Positions 27,904 through 37,279 of a stretch of DNA of 64,000 bases are shown in pieces. Source of the DNA: an uncultured bacterium. GTDB lineage: Bacteria; Pseudomonadota; Gammaproteobacteria; Burkholderiales; Burkholderiaceae_C. The first letter of the stretch is position 1, and the number at the start of each line of letters is the position of its first letter. The notes beneath the pieces are model-generated. The model ran no database searches. It worked only from the letters and a program-made list of their open reading frames with translations, and was not told the origin of the DNA. Both the position numbers and the translations under genes were made by a program. The stretch lies in the NCBI GenBank assembly GCA_903928495.1, contig CAIYQZ010000056.1, positions 1 through 64,000 of the forward strand, in the 5' to 3' direction.

Positions 27904-28701
27904 TCAGCGCCAGCGGCGGTCACCGTCCCATTGCCTGCCGGGGTTGGCGTAGCCGTAGCTGCCGTTCACCCTTCCATGCGAGTGGTGGTGGGTGGTGTAC
28001 GGCTGGCGGCGGTCAGACGACACGTTCAGCCAGAACTGCGTGTTGGGCATGCCCACATAACCGCTGGGGCGCACATAGGTCACAGGAGGCTGGAGGTAGG
28101 TGGTTTCCTGTGTGATGACTGTTGGCCCCAGGAACACCGGCGCGGCACTGACAGGGCTGACGTAGGTGGAGCCAGGTTGGGGCTGGCTGGGCAGCACGGG
28201 TGACACCCGCAGTTGCACCCAGGCACCAGGGTCTTGAGGCATTTGCACCGTGTACTGTTTGCCCGCGTATTCGTAGGTGACGTTGTAGCCCTGCGTGCGG
28301 GTTTCGTAGGTGGTTTCGGTGCGGCAGTTTTGCACCTGTTGGGTTTGGGGCTGGCCGCCGCCTTCGATGTTGTTGCCCAGAATGGCCCCGCCCACGATGC
28401 CGATCATGGTCGCCACCGCGCGGCCCGAGCCGTCACCCACGGCGTTGCCCATGGCACCGCCTGCAATGCCGCCCATCAATGCCCCGGCGCCGGATTTCTG
28501 GCCGTCGCGGGTGATTTGCTCCACTGTGCATACCTGACGTGGCACGGCCACCTGGGTCAACACGGGAATGCTGCTGATCACCCGGCCCATTTCGGCGTTG
28601 CCGGGCGGGTTGGGCGTGTAGGCCTGCGTCTGTGCAAATGCGGGGGCAAGGCCAAAGGCGGCCACCAATGCGGTCAAAGCCAAGGCTGGTGTGTGTGTCA
28701 T
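27904..28701 (-). CDS. Glycine-zipper envelope protein
   Basis: 265-aa exported protein with signal peptide (1-24, ending APAFAQ). The centre holds a glycine-zipper 2TM segment (GAGALMGGIAGGAMGNAVGDGSGRAVATMIGIVGGAILGNN region, about 70-110) as in the 17-kDa surface antigen/SlyB group. The C-terminal half is Pro/Tyr/Val-rich with YVRPSGYVG and a His/Arg-rich tail. ATG at 28701 chosen for the GGAG Shine-Dalgarno 8 bp upstream. Likely periplasmic or outer-membrane associated; precise role unknown. Confidence 0.82.
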   Translation of the reverse strand: MTHTPALALTALVAAFGLAPAFAQTQAYTPNPPGNAEMGRVISSIPVLTQVAVPRQVCTVEQITRDGQKSGAGALMGGIAGGAMGNAVGDGSGRAVATMIGIVGGAILGNNIEGGGQPQTQQVQNCRTETTYETRTQGYNVTYEYAGKQYTVQMPQDPGAWVQLRVSPVLPSQPQPGSTYVSPVSAAPVFLGPTVITQETTYLQPPVTYVRPSGYVGMPNTQFWLNVSSDRRQPYTTHHHSHGRVNGSYGYANPGRQWDGDRRWR

Positions 28702-28773
28702 GAGGTTCTCCATCGGTGCGGCCAAGCATGCCACCCCAGTGTGAAGGGCAGACCGCTGGCGTGTAAGAGATTG

Positions 28774-30624
28774 TTACCGGCCCAGCAGTTCCCGCGCCAC
28801 TGCCTCGGCCACTTTGATGCCGTCCACCCCTGCCGACAAAATGCCGCCCGCGTAGCCCGCGCCTTCGCCCGCCGGGTACAGCCCCGCCACGTTCAGGCTC
28901 TGGAAGTCGTCGCCGCGCGTGATGCGCAGCGGCGACGAGGTGCGGGTTTCCACACCGGTCAGCACGGCGTCGGCCATGTCAAAGCCTTTGATCTTGCGGC
29001 CAAACGCAGGCAGCGCCTCGCGCATGGCTTGAATGGCGTAGTCGGGCAGCACGGCCGACAAATCGCCCAGCTTCACGCCGGGTTTGTACGACGGCAACAC
29101 GCTGCCAAACTGGGTGGACGGTTTACCGGCCACCAGGTCGCCCACCAGTTGGCCAGGGGCCTCGTAGTTCTGGCCCCCGGCCTCGTAAGCGCGGCTTTCC
29201 AGCGTGCGTTGCAACACGATGCCCGCCAGCGGGTGGGTCTGTCCCTTGTCGCTGAGCGATTGCGCTTGGGCCAGGTAGCGGTTGCCATCAGCCTCGCCGA
29301 ACGCTGCGTGCCAGGCAGGCGCGTCCAGCGGGTAGTCGCGCGGCTCAATGCCGACCACCATGCCAGCGTTGGCGTTGCGTTCGTTGCGGGAATACTGGCT
29401 CATGCCGTTGGTCACCACGCGGCCCGGCTCGCTGGTGGCGGCCACCACGGTGCCGCCGGGGCACATGCAAAAGCTGTACACCGCCCGCCCGTTGGCGGCG
29501 TGGTGCACCAGTTTGTAGTCTGCCGCGCCCAGCAGCGGGTGTCCGGCATGGCGGCCCCAGCGGGCGCGGTCGATCACGCTTTGCGGGTGCTCAATGCGCA
29601 CGCCCACCGAGAACGGCTTGGCCTCCATGAACACACCGCTGTCCCACAACATGGCAAACGTGTCGCGCGAGCTGTGCCCCAGGGCCAGCACGGCGGCTGG
29701 GGTGGGCAAAGTGGTGGTGATGCCGGTGGCCAAGTCTTGCACCTGCAGGGCCTTGATTCTTCTGTTTTGAGAGCTGTCTTCGCTTGATGGAATTGCGCTG
29801 GAGGCCGAAAAGTCTTCAAATTCAACGCCCACCACCCGCTGCTGAAAACGGATGTCCCCGCCCAGCACAATGATTTTTTCGCGCAGCGCTTCCACCACTT
29901 TTACCAGCTTGAACGTGCCCACATGGGGGTGGGCCATGTAGAGGATGTCGGGCGGGGCACCGGCGTCCACAAATTCCTGCATGACCTTGCGGCCCAGGTG
30001 GCGGGGGTCTTTGATCTGGCTGTACAGCTTGCCGTCAGAGAACAGGCCCGCGCCGCCTTCGCCGAACTGCACATTGCTTTCTGCCTTCAGGGCCTTGTTG
30101 CGCCACAGGCCCCAGGTGTCTTTGGTGCGTTGGCGCACGGGCTGGCCACGCTCCAGCACGATGGGTTTCAGCCCCATCTGCGCCAGGGCCAGCGCGGCAA
30201 ACAGGCCGCAGGGGCCAAAGCCCACCACCACCGGGCGCTGGCTGGGTGCGGTGGGCCAGTCAGCGGGGGCTAACGCGGGTGCACGCCACACCATGTCGGG
30301 GGTGGCTTGTATGTGTGGGTGCGCGGCGTGGCGGGCCAGCAGGGCTGCTTCAGTGCTGGGATCGTCGAGGGTCACGTCGATGATGAACACGGCCAGCAGG
30401 TCGGCCTTACGGGCATCGAAGCTGCGCTTGAACACGTGGACCGATGCAATGGCCTCTGGGGCCACACCCAGCGTGTGCGCCGCCAGGGTGTGCAAGGCGG
30501 GCAGGGGGTGGATGCGGGCCGGGTCCAACGCCTCGGCGGCAGTGGGCTGGTCGGCATCGACGGCCAGGCGCTCCACCACGGGCAGGGCAGACAGCGGGAG
30601 TTTGAGTTCGGACAGTCGGATCAT
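28774..30624 (-). CDS. FAD-dependent oxidoreductase (COG2509 type)
   Basis: 616-aa uncharacterised flavoprotein. An N-terminal 110-residue domain precedes the FAD site VVVGFGPCGLFAALALAQMG (near residue 132) and LERGQPVRQRTKDTWGLWR; NVQFGEGGAGLFSDGKLYS and the C-terminal NVAGLYPAGEGAGYAGGILSAGVDG are hallmarks of this family. The reaction is not established. Monocistronic by context. Confidence 0.88.
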   Translation of the reverse strand: MIRLSELKLPLSALPVVERLAVDADQPTAAEALDPARIHPLPALHTLAAHTLGVAPEAIASVHVFKRSFDARKADLLAVFIIDVTLDDPSTEAALLARHAAHPHIQATPDMVWRAPALAPADWPTAPSQRPVVVGFGPCGLFAALALAQMGLKPIVLERGQPVRQRTKDTWGLWRNKALKAESNVQFGEGGAGLFSDGKLYSQIKDPRHLGRKVMQEFVDAGAPPDILYMAHPHVGTFKLVKVVEALREKIIVLGGDIRFQQRVVGVEFEDFSASSAIPSSEDSSQNRRIKALQVQDLATGITTTLPTPAAVLALGHSSRDTFAMLWDSGVFMEAKPFSVGVRIEHPQSVIDRARWGRHAGHPLLGAADYKLVHHAANGRAVYSFCMCPGGTVVAATSEPGRVVTNGMSQYSRNERNANAGMVVGIEPRDYPLDAPAWHAAFGEADGNRYLAQAQSLSDKGQTHPLAGIVLQRTLESRAYEAGGQNYEAPGQLVGDLVAGKPSTQFGSVLPSYKPGVKLGDLSAVLPDYAIQAMREALPAFGRKIKGFDMADAVLTGVETRTSSPLRITRGDDFQSLNVAGLYPAGEGAGYAGGILSAGVDGIKVAEAVARELLGR

Positions 30625-30704
30625 GGGCGGTTCCTGAGGGGCTTGTGGTCATCAAGCAAAAGGAGGCGCGGCTGGCCGCGACGCGGGGGCGATAATAGCG
30701 CCGT

Positions 30705-31053
30705 GAAGCTGGCCAGACCGCCGCTGGTGCACAGTGCCGAAAGGCCGCACTGGAGGAACGTCCGGACTGCACAGGACAGCGCAGGAGGTAACACCTCTCC
30801 ACCGACAAGCTCTGCGGGTTCGCCCAAGGGGCCCTAAGGTGAGGATCAGAGCAACAGAGACGAGCCGATTCAGTTCGGGTGAAACGGGCAATCTCTGCGC
30901 GCAGCAATACCAAATAGGCCGGCGTTGACGTGGTTCCGCGGAGCTGGCGGGTAGGTAGCACCGAGCCGGGTGGGCGACACCCGGCACAGATGAATGGCGG
31001 TCACCGGCAGGCAACTGCCGCACACAAAATCCGGCGTATCGGCCAGCTTCACA
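30705..31053 (+). ncRNA. rnpB: RNase P RNA, bacterial class A
   Basis: About 349 nt. The ends pair as P1 (GAAGCTGGCC with GGCCAGCTTC). Conserved blocks are in order: GGAGGAACGTCCGGAC (P3-P4/CR-I), AGAGACGAGCC, GGGTGAAACGGG, GCAGCAATACCAAATAGG (CR-IV), GGGTAGGT and AGATGAATGGC, with the closing ACAAAATCCGGCGTATCGG. A -10-like GATAAT lies at 30691-30696, 8 bp before the 5' end; no good -35 was found. A T-run follows the 3' end. Confidence 0.95.
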
Positions 31054-31074
31054 CTTTTTTCAACACGCTTCGTT

Positions 31075-31872
31075 TCAGAAGCGCTCGTACCCCAGCAAAA
31101 ACCGCCACTGCCCTTCGGGCAGGGCAGCCAGTGGCAAGCGGCCGATGCGGATGCGCTTGAGCGCCACCAGCGCCAACCCCGCCTGGTCGCACAGTTGCAC
31201 CGTTTGGCCGGGGTGGTAGCCCTTGTATGCGATGCGCAAGCGGGTCGATTCAGGCCCCGTGTGGTTGATGCTCACCTTGGCCGCCTGCATGGCGCGCCCG
31301 TCCACCACACTCGATTCGTTCAGCCGTTTCAGCGCCTGCGGCGACACCTCGCCTTGCACTTCGGCAATGGCTTCGTGCTCGACCAGCGAGGCGTCTTCCA
31401 CCAGTTTGCGTTGTATGCCGGCGTGCTGGCTCCACACCACCAGACCGCTGGCGGCGGGCTCCAGCGGCGTGACACACACGAGGTTGGCCAGGTGCTTCTT
31501 CAGCAGCGCCAGGCCCGAGCGGTCGTTGGCCATGTGGCGCTCGGCCACCAGCAGGCGCAGTTGCCCGGCTGAGTCGACCCCAGCGGGTTTGTGCAGCAGC
31601 AGGGTGGCGGGGGCAATGGGCTTGGCTGCACCGGTGCCGGCCACTTCGACGGTTTGCTGGGGCAACACGCGGGCGGGTGGGTCTTGCACCACCACGCCGT
31701 CCACGGTCACGCGGCCGCTTTCAATCAGGTGCTCGGCCTGCGCGCGGGAGCACTCGGTCAATTCGGCCACACGCTTGGCCAGGCGCACACCGGGCAGCAC
31801 CTCGGGTGTTTTGGGAGCAGGCGGTGTGCGCGGCTTTTGAGGTGCACGGCTGCGGGGTGTGTGGTTGTTCAT
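31075..31872 (-). CDS. RNA pseudouridine synthase homologue (RluF/RsuA type) with altered catalytic motif
   Basis: 265-aa protein with an N-terminal S4 RNA-binding domain (about 30-80: VRLAKRVAELTECSRAQAEHLIESGRV) and a pseudouridine synthase fold. The family's catalytic GRLDxxTxGL motif reads VTPLEPAASGL: the Arg is Pro and the essential Asp is Glu (codon GAG). The KKHLANLV and YHPGQTVQLCDQAGLALVALKRIRIG segments replace the usual RQIRRM region. It may be catalytically impaired or act as an RNA-binding protein. The start overlaps the stop of the upstream Nudix-MBL gene (ATGA). Confidence 0.82.
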   Translation of the reverse strand: MNNHTPRSRAPQKPRTPPAPKTPEVLPGVRLAKRVAELTECSRAQAEHLIESGRVTVDGVVVQDPPARVLPQQTVEVAGTGAAKPIAPATLLLHKPAGVDSAGQLRLLVAERHMANDRSGLALLKKHLANLVCVTPLEPAASGLVVWSQHAGIQRKLVEDASLVEHEAIAEVQGEVSPQALKRLNESSVVDGRAMQAAKVSINHTGPESTRLRIAYKGYHPGQTVQLCDQAGLALVALKRIRIGRLPLAALPEGQWRFLLGYERF

Positions 31873-33524
31873 GCCAGGCCCAGGGTTTGAATGCGCTGCA
31901 CATGGGCCAGCAGGGATCGCTCGGCCACAGGCCACAGGCGCTCGGGCACGTCGCCGTAGGCGTGGCGCACCCAGTCTTGCACGCTGCCGTCGGGCAGGGC
32001 CTGCAAGGCGGCCACCACCTTGGCTTCGCGCTTCAGGCGGTGGGCTTTGAGGTGGGCAATGGCCTGCGGCGCGTGGCCCAGCACGTAGCCGTGGGCGGGC
32101 AGGATGAAGCCGATGTCGTGCTCGGTACAGGCCAGTGCCAGGGTGTCGAGCGAATCGAGGTAGTCGTTCATGTTGCCATCGGGCGGGTCGATGACGGTGG
32201 TGCTGCCGTTCAGGATGTGGTCGCCGCTGAACAGCAGGCCGTCTTCCAGCAGCACCAGGCACACGTGGTTGGCTGCATGGCCAGGGGTGTGGATGGCCTT
32301 CAGGGTATGAGTCAAATAGGCATCTGACGCTTGATTAGCAAGGGTAATCAGCTCACCATTTTGAAGTTCTTTGTCGGGCGTGAACCGGCTGTTGGCTCGC
32401 GAGGTGGGGGCACTGCTCAGCCCCAGAATGGCCGGGGTACGCCCGGTTTGGGCGGTGCACAGGGCTTGCAAGGGACGGGCCCCGGGGGAGTGGTCGGGGT
32501 GCGAGTGGGTGCACACAATGGCCTGTATGTGGCCCCCGGCGGCGCGCCACAGGCGTTCGATGTGCTCGGCATCGGCCGGGCCGGGGTCGATCACCACATG
32601 GCCGGTTGCCGGGTCGCCCACGATGTAGCTGTTGGTGCCCGGCCCGGTCATGAAGCCGGGATTGGGCGCGGTGAGGCGTTGCACATTTTTCAGCAACCGC
32701 ACGGGGCGTGTTGGGTCCCAGTCCAGAGGGTGGCCCAACTGGCCGTCAGGGCAGACCAGCGCCAGTTCGCCAAAGGGAGGTTCGTGCTCCATGTGGCGCG
32801 ATTCGTTGCCACCGGTGAGGGCGGCGCGGGGGCAACTGGTGAACAGCGGTTGTTCGTGCTGGCAGGCCGCGAGCACAGCGTCCACATTGGCATACCGCCG
32901 CAGGTGCTCCAGTGTGCGCACAGTGGGGAACACCATGAAGAAACGCCCCGCCGCGTGTTCGGCCAGCGCGTGGGCGGGATTGACCCAAACGGGTTCAAAT
33001 TGTTCGCCGTTATCTGGCACGGGTATCTGACCCGGGGGCATGCGCGCCACCAGAAACGGCACATCGAAACGTTTGGGCAGGTCCCGGTCGGTGATCCAGT
33101 GGCACAGCAGGTACACCTCAGCGCCTGCCAGGGTCAGCCCCCGGCCCTGGCACTGTTCATTGAATGGGGCGCTGCGGTCCATCGACGCCACGTCGTTGGT
33201 GGTCGCCCAACTTCCATCGGCGTGGTGCGCCAGCAGGACACCGACCTCTTCAAAACACTCCCGGATGGAGGCCACGGCTTGGGTGAGTGCCTCGTCGCTT
33301 TGGGTCTTTCGCCTCGTGGACAAGGCCTGGGCCTGCGAGTCGCTGGCCTGAATGCCGCCACCCGGAAACACATAGGCCCCCGGCACAAAACTGGCCGTGG
33401 CACTGCGTCGGGTCATCAGCACCTCGAACCCGTCGGGTGTGTCGCGCAGCAGCAGAACGGTGGCGGCCGGGCGGGTGGCAGCAGGGCTGCGCGGGGGATG
33501 AAGCTGTTGGGTATGACGGACCAT
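31869..33524 (-). CDS. Nudix-MBL fusion hydrolase
   Basis: About 551-aa two-domain protein. Residues 20-230: Nudix domain with GAYVFPGGG and the RECFEEVGVLL half of the Nudix box; the box is stretched between its Gly and the REx2EE part. Residues 255-460: metallo-beta-lactamase fold with zinc motif THSHPDHS, then GHAANHVCL and LFSGDHIL, and a C-terminal winged-helix tail (LKAHRLKREAKVVAAL) as in LACTB2-like RNases/thioesterases. ATG at 33524 is preferred over a TTG at 33575; neither has a strong SD. Confidence 0.85.
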   Translation of the reverse strand: MVRHTQQLHPPRSPAATRPAATVLLLRDTPDGFEVLMTRRSATASFVPGAYVFPGGGIQASDSQAQALSTRRKTQSDEALTQAVASIRECFEEVGVLLAHHADGSWATTNDVASMDRSAPFNEQCQGRGLTLAGAEVYLLCHWITDRDLPKRFDVPFLVARMPPGQIPVPDNGEQFEPVWVNPAHALAEHAAGRFFMVFPTVRTLEHLRRYANVDAVLAACQHEQPLFTSCPRAALTGGNESRHMEHEPPFGELALVCPDGQLGHPLDWDPTRPVRLLKNVQRLTAPNPGFMTGPGTNSYIVGDPATGHVVIDPGPADAEHIERLWRAAGGHIQAIVCTHSHPDHSPGARPLQALCTAQTGRTPAILGLSSAPTSRANSRFTPDKELQNGELITLANQASDAYLTHTLKAIHTPGHAANHVCLVLLEDGLLFSGDHILNGSTTVIDPPDGNMNDYLDSLDTLALACTEHDIGFILPAHGYVLGHAPQAIAHLKAHRLKREAKVVAALQALPDGSVQDWVRHAYGDVPERLWPVAERSLLAHVQRIQTLGLA

Positions 33525-33623
33525 GACGCATGGTAGCGGCAGCGCGTTGAGCGCGTTGCGCTCTGGTTTGTGCAATTCATCACCCGAGCTGAAATGCAGT
33601 TGGATGGTTTTGGCTGCCGACTT

Positions 33624-33653
33624 TGATGAGTTTGGCTGGGTGGGGCTAAACTC
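33624..33653 (+). promoter_or_regulatory. Candidate sigma70 promoter of the CheY/CheC/DGC operon
   Basis: TTGATG (33624-33629), 18-bp spacer, TAAACT (33648-33653), 24 bp before the first start codon of a six-gene plus-strand run. Match is fair only. Confidence 0.45.
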
Positions 33654-33677
33654 GGCCGCTCAATTTTGGAGTCCCTC

Positions 33678-34046
33678 GTGCCACCACGCCTTTTAATCGT
33701 CGACGACAGCCGTGTGTCCAGAGTGATGATCCGAGCGCGGGTACAAGCTGCTCATCCAGACTGGTTGGTGGACGAGGCTGCTTCTGGCGACGAGGCCTTG
33801 ATCAAGGTCGAACAACTTGCACCCAATTATGTGACCATGGATGTCAATATGCCTGGCCTGAACGGGTTTGATGCAGCCGACCAATTGCACAAGATCGCTC
33901 CGAACACCCGAATCGTCATGTTGACTGCCAACATCCAGGAAAGCAGCCGAACACGGGCCGAATCCATCGGGTTGAGTTTCGTTCAGAAGCCCATCACCGA
34001 CGCCAGCATGCTTCAAGTGTTTGCTCATCTGACAGCACAAACATGA
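33678..34046 (+). CDS. Single-domain CheY-like response regulator
   Basis: 122-aa receiver domain with no output domain. Acidic pocket LIVDDS, phospho-acceptor Asp in YVTMDVNMPGLNG, Thr in MLTAN and Lys in FVQKPI. GTG at 33678 chosen: GGAG sits 6 bp upstream. Stop overlaps the CheC-like gene (ATGA). With CheC and a diguanylate cyclase in one operon it likely forms a signalling module away from any flagellar cluster. Confidence 0.92.
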   Translation: MPPRLLIVDDSRVSRVMIRARVQAAHPDWLVDEAASGDEALIKVEQLAPNYVTMDVNMPGLNGFDAADQLHKIAPNTRIVMLTANIQESSRTRAESIGLSFVQKPITDASMLQVFAHLTAQT

Positions 34047-34648
34047 AATTCGATGAACTGGCGTTGGATGCGCTGACAGAAATTTTCAACATGGGGGTGG
34101 GGCAGGCTGCGCACGCGCTGAGCCAGATAGCGGGGGAATCGGTGCTGTTGACCGTGCCCCGTGTGTCGGTGCTTTCTCGCGCGGAGGTAACGGAGCATGT
34201 GGGTGCATCTGGCATGGATTCCGTCAGTGCTGTGCGGCAGCGCTTCACAGGCACCATCAATACAGAAGCCGTGCTGATGTTTCCGGCGGACAGGGGCCTT
34301 GAACTGGTGCGAATGATGGTCGGCGGCGAATTGCCGTTGGAACAACTCGCAGAAATGGAGCAGGAGGCCCTCGGTGAAGTTGGAAACATCCTGCTGAATT
34401 CAGTGATGGCGAGCGTTGCCGATGCGTTGAAGATCGAGCTTGACGGTGCTTTGCCCAGCGTAGAACTGAGCCAAGTGCAAAAGGTGCTTCAAGATGAGCG
34501 CGACCCCAGCGGGCAGATTTTGCTGATCGATATTCAGTTCGAAGTGGCGTCCCGAGAGGTGCAGGGACTGCTTGCCTTCTGGCTGGACGTGGCCTCACAG
34601 GGATTGCTCGAGCAAATGCTGTCACGCTTTTTGGAAGAAGCGGGTTAA
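34043..34648 (+). CDS. CheC/CheX-like phosphatase
   Basis: 201-aa protein with two CheC active-site motifs: LTEIFNMGVGQAAHALS (residues 11-27) and EALGEVGNILLNSVMASVADAL (about 112-133), each with the E-x2-N pattern that dephosphorylates CheY-P. Overlaps the response regulator gene upstream and the cyclase downstream (TAATG), so the three are almost surely made together; its natural substrate is then the neighbouring receiver. Confidence 0.88.
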   Translation: MKFDELALDALTEIFNMGVGQAAHALSQIAGESVLLTVPRVSVLSRAEVTEHVGASGMDSVSAVRQRFTGTINTEAVLMFPADRGLELVRMMVGGELPLEQLAEMEQEALGEVGNILLNSVMASVADALKIELDGALPSVELSQVQKVLQDERDPSGQILLIDIQFEVASREVQGLLAFWLDVASQGLLEQMLSRFLEEAG

Positions 34649-35673
34649 TGACAGCGCTGCAGGCCAACGCTTCACTGGTGGATGTGGTGCCTGGCGGTGC
34701 CGAGCCTTGGCCGCTGGTGGCACTCATTCACGTACAGGCGGGCATCGTCATTTTGGACGAGGCGTCCCGCGTGGTGTTTGTCAACGAATGGTTCCTTCGC
34801 CGCAGTGGCAAGCTCTCGGACGAACTGATGGGCCATCGTCTGACCGACGTTTTCCCGAACCTGATCGGCAGCTATTTTTCTTCCCGCCTGGCGTTGAGCG
34901 TCAAAACGGGCTTTCCCGCCATGATGTCTCACAGCCTGCATGCGCCGCCTTTGCCTCTGTACATGCCTCACCTCGTGGGGCACCCGCCGGCGTTGTTGAG
35001 CCAGACTGTGCACATCATTCCCATGGGTAAGCGGGCGGCACGTCAAAGTGGACGAAGCCTGACGCTTGTGCAGGTGACCGATGTCACACCGACGGTGCGT
35101 CGTGAGCACCTCTTGCGCACCAGAGCGGACGAAATGCAGCTGATGGCCCGCGTGGACGCTCTCACTGGGGTAGGCAACCGTCGCGACTTTTCTGAATCTT
35201 TGGAAAACGAGGTTCGAGCTGCAGAGCGCGCAGGGGAGCCCCTGGGCCTGTTGATGATTGATGTAGACCACTTCAAAGCCTACAACGATCACTACGGACA
35301 CCCCAAGGGTGATCAGTGCCTCCGAGACGTGGCCGCGCTGCTCAAGCGCGTGGTGCGTCGCCCCCGTGACCGGCTGGCCCGCTATGGCGGTGAGGAGTTT
35401 GTGGTGCTGTTGCCAGGGACCCCACTGCAAGGTGTGGTGGAAGTGGGCCGTGAAATTCTGGAACACATGCGGCGTCTGGCTCTTCCCCATGCGGCGAGTC
35501 CATCTCTTGACATAGTCACTGTCAGTCTGGGCGCGTCAGCCCTTGAGCCCGCACGCAAGGAAGACGGCGCCACATTGCTGCGCCATGCCGACGAAGCCTT
35601 GTATGCCGCCAAAGGCGCGGGGCGCGACCGCCTGGCCAGCCAGACGGGCGGCGTGACGGAGTTTGTGTTGTGA
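34648..35673 (+). CDS. PAS-GGDEF diguanylate cyclase
   Basis: 341-aa cytoplasmic enzyme. N-terminal PAS-like region (about 25-150; [23 protein letters not shown]) and C-terminal GGDEF domain with active site YGGEEF. The product-inhibition I-site RxxD is present 5 residues before it (RPRD). Third gene of the receiver-CheC-cyclase operon; its stop overlaps dapF (GTGA). Confidence 0.93.
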   Translation: MTALQANASLVDVVPGGAEPWPLVALIHVQAGIVILDEASRVVFVNEWFLRRSGKLSDELMGHRLTDVFPNLIGSYFSSRLALSVKTGFPAMMSHSLHAPPLPLYMPHLVGHPPALLSQTVHIIPMGKRAARQSGRSLTLVQVTDVTPTVRREHLLRTRADEMQLMARVDALTGVGNRRDFSESLENEVRAAERAGEPLGLLMIDVDHFKAYNDHYGHPKGDQCLRDVAALLKRVVRRPRDRLARYGGEEFVVLLPGTPLQGVVEVGREILEHMRRLALPHAASPSLDIVTVSLGASALEPARKEDGATLLRHADEALYAAKGAGRDRLASQTGGVTEFVL

Positions 35674-36554
35674 GCACAGCGATTCCATTCACCAAAATGC
35701 AAGGTGCGGGCAACGACTTTGTCGTGCTCGATGAAACAGCGGGCTCTTTGGGCCTGAACACGGCGCAGTACCGTTTTCTGGCCGACCGCCACTTTGGCGT
35801 AGGGGCTGACCAGATCCTCACCGTGCGGCCGTCAACCCGAGCGGATGCCGACTTCGCCTACGTCATCCACAACGCCGATGGCGCCGAGGTGGAGCACTGT
35901 GGCAATGGCGCGCGGTGTTTCGTGCGCTTTGTGCGGGAACGTGGGCTCACCACCAAAGACGTGGTGCGTGTGCAGGTCAAACACGGCGTGATCGAACTGA
36001 GGATGAATGCGGACGGCCGCGTCACCGTGGACATGGGCCCACCCATCTTTGATCTGGTGCGTGTGCCCTTTGACCCCACCGGCTTGGAGCCCGTGGCTGA
36101 AAAAAATTGGTTGGAATGGCGCCTACCGCTTGACGATATTGGTGTTGAAGCTATCAATGTTGCGGTTGTGTCCATGGGCAATCCGCATGCCGTGCAGCGA
36201 GTTGACGACGTGGACACGGCACCGGTGTCCCTTGTGGGGCCACTGGTGGAGCGCCACGCCGCCTTCCCAAACCGTGTGAACGCCGGTTTCATGCAGGTGC
36301 TTGACCCGGGCCATGTGCGTCTGCGCGTGTTCGAACGCGGCGTGGGCGAAACCCTGGCCTGCGGAACCGGCGCGTGTGCGGCTGTGGTGGCGGGTGTGCG
36401 CCTCGGGTGGTTGAAGGGCCCTGTGAATGTGGACACGCGCGGGGGTCAACTCACCATTGACTGGACTGTGACGCCGACTTTCGATGCCCATGTGTTGATG
36501 ACTGGCCCGGCCACCACCGTGTTCAGCGGCCAGATTGAATTGCCCCCGGCGTGA
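35670..36554 (+). CDS. dapF: Diaminopimelate epimerase
   Basis: 294-aa PLP-independent racemase making meso-diaminopimelate for lysine and peptidoglycan. The two catalytic Cys lie in EHCGNGARC and LACGTGAC; the N-terminal [15 protein letters not shown] is typical. GTG start overlaps the cyclase stop. Followed by DUF484 and xerC, the order known from enterobacteria. Confidence 0.97.
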   Translation: MSTAIPFTKMQGAGNDFVVLDETAGSLGLNTAQYRFLADRHFGVGADQILTVRPSTRADADFAYVIHNADGAEVEHCGNGARCFVRFVRERGLTTKDVVRVQVKHGVIELRMNADGRVTVDMGPPIFDLVRVPFDPTGLEPVAEKNWLEWRLPLDDIGVEAINVAVVSMGNPHAVQRVDDVDTAPVSLVGPLVERHAAFPNRVNAGFMQVLDPGHVRLRVFERGVGETLACGTGACAAVVAGVRLGWLKGPVNVDTRGGQLTIDWTVTPTFDAHVLMTGPATTVFSGQIELPPA

Positions 36555-36580
36555 GCCGTTTTTGACCCACACTTGTTGTC

Positions 36581-37279
36581 ATGAGCACTGCGATACCCAC
36601 CGATACACAGACCCTGTCGCCCATCACTGAGGACGACATTGCCAACTACTTGGTGCAAACCCCTGACTTCTTCGATCGTCATGCCGAGGTGTTGTCAACG
36701 GTTGAACTGAGCAGCCCGCATGGCAGCCGTGCCGTCAGCCTCCAGGAGCGGCAGGCAGGTCTGCTGCGTGAAAAAATCCGGGCGTTGGAACAGCGAATCG
36801 TCGACCTGATTCGCCACGGTCAGGACAACATGGCCATTGGCGACAAGCTTCAGGGCTGGACGTTTGGACTCCTCAAAACCGCCGATCCAGGGCAACTGCC
36901 TGCAGTCATTGCACGCGACCTGGGCTTGTGCTTTGCAGTGCCGCAGGTCGCTTTGCGTGTATGGGGTGTCGCACCTGCCTGGGCAGACGAGCCTTTTGCA
37001 CAGGGTTGCAGCGACGACGTGCAGGCATTTGCCTCGTCTCTCACCCAGCCCTATTGCGGCAGCAACCCGGGCTTGGAAGCCACAGGCTGGCTGGACGACC
37101 CTGCGGCCGCCCGTTCGCTGGCGCTGATAGCCTTGCGAGAAGAGCCCGGCGCCAAAGCGTTTGGTCTGCTGGTGCTGGCGTCTGGCGATGCCCAGCGGTT
37201 TGCACCTGACATGGGCACCGATTTCCTGGAGCGCATCGGCGAACTGGCCAGCGCCGCTCTCTCGCGTTTGCGTGGGTGA
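36581..37279 (+). CDS. DUF484 protein
   Basis: 232-aa cytoplasmic protein, GAF-like fold, function unknown. Starts with the family pattern ITEDDIANYLVQTPDFFDRH; HGSRAVSLQERQAGLLREKIRALEQRI follows, a predicted coiled coil. Lies between dapF and xerC as in many proteobacteria; its stop overlaps xerC (GTGA). Confidence 0.93.
   Translation: MSTAIPTDTQTLSPITEDDIANYLVQTPDFFDRHAEVLSTVELSSPHGSRAVSLQERQAGLLREKIRALEQRIVDLIRHGQDNMAIGDKLQGWTFGLLKTADPGQLPAVIARDLGLCFAVPQVALRVWGVAPAWADEPFAQGCSDDVQAFASSLTQPYCGSNPGLEATGWLDDPAAARSLALIALREEPGAKAFGLLVLASGDAQRFAPDMGTDFLERIGELASAALSRLRG

Noticed and set aside
28213-29787. Plus-strand open frame of 524 codons
   Set aside because: Runs antisense over the glycine-zipper and FAD genes and their intergenic gap; no recognisable motif.
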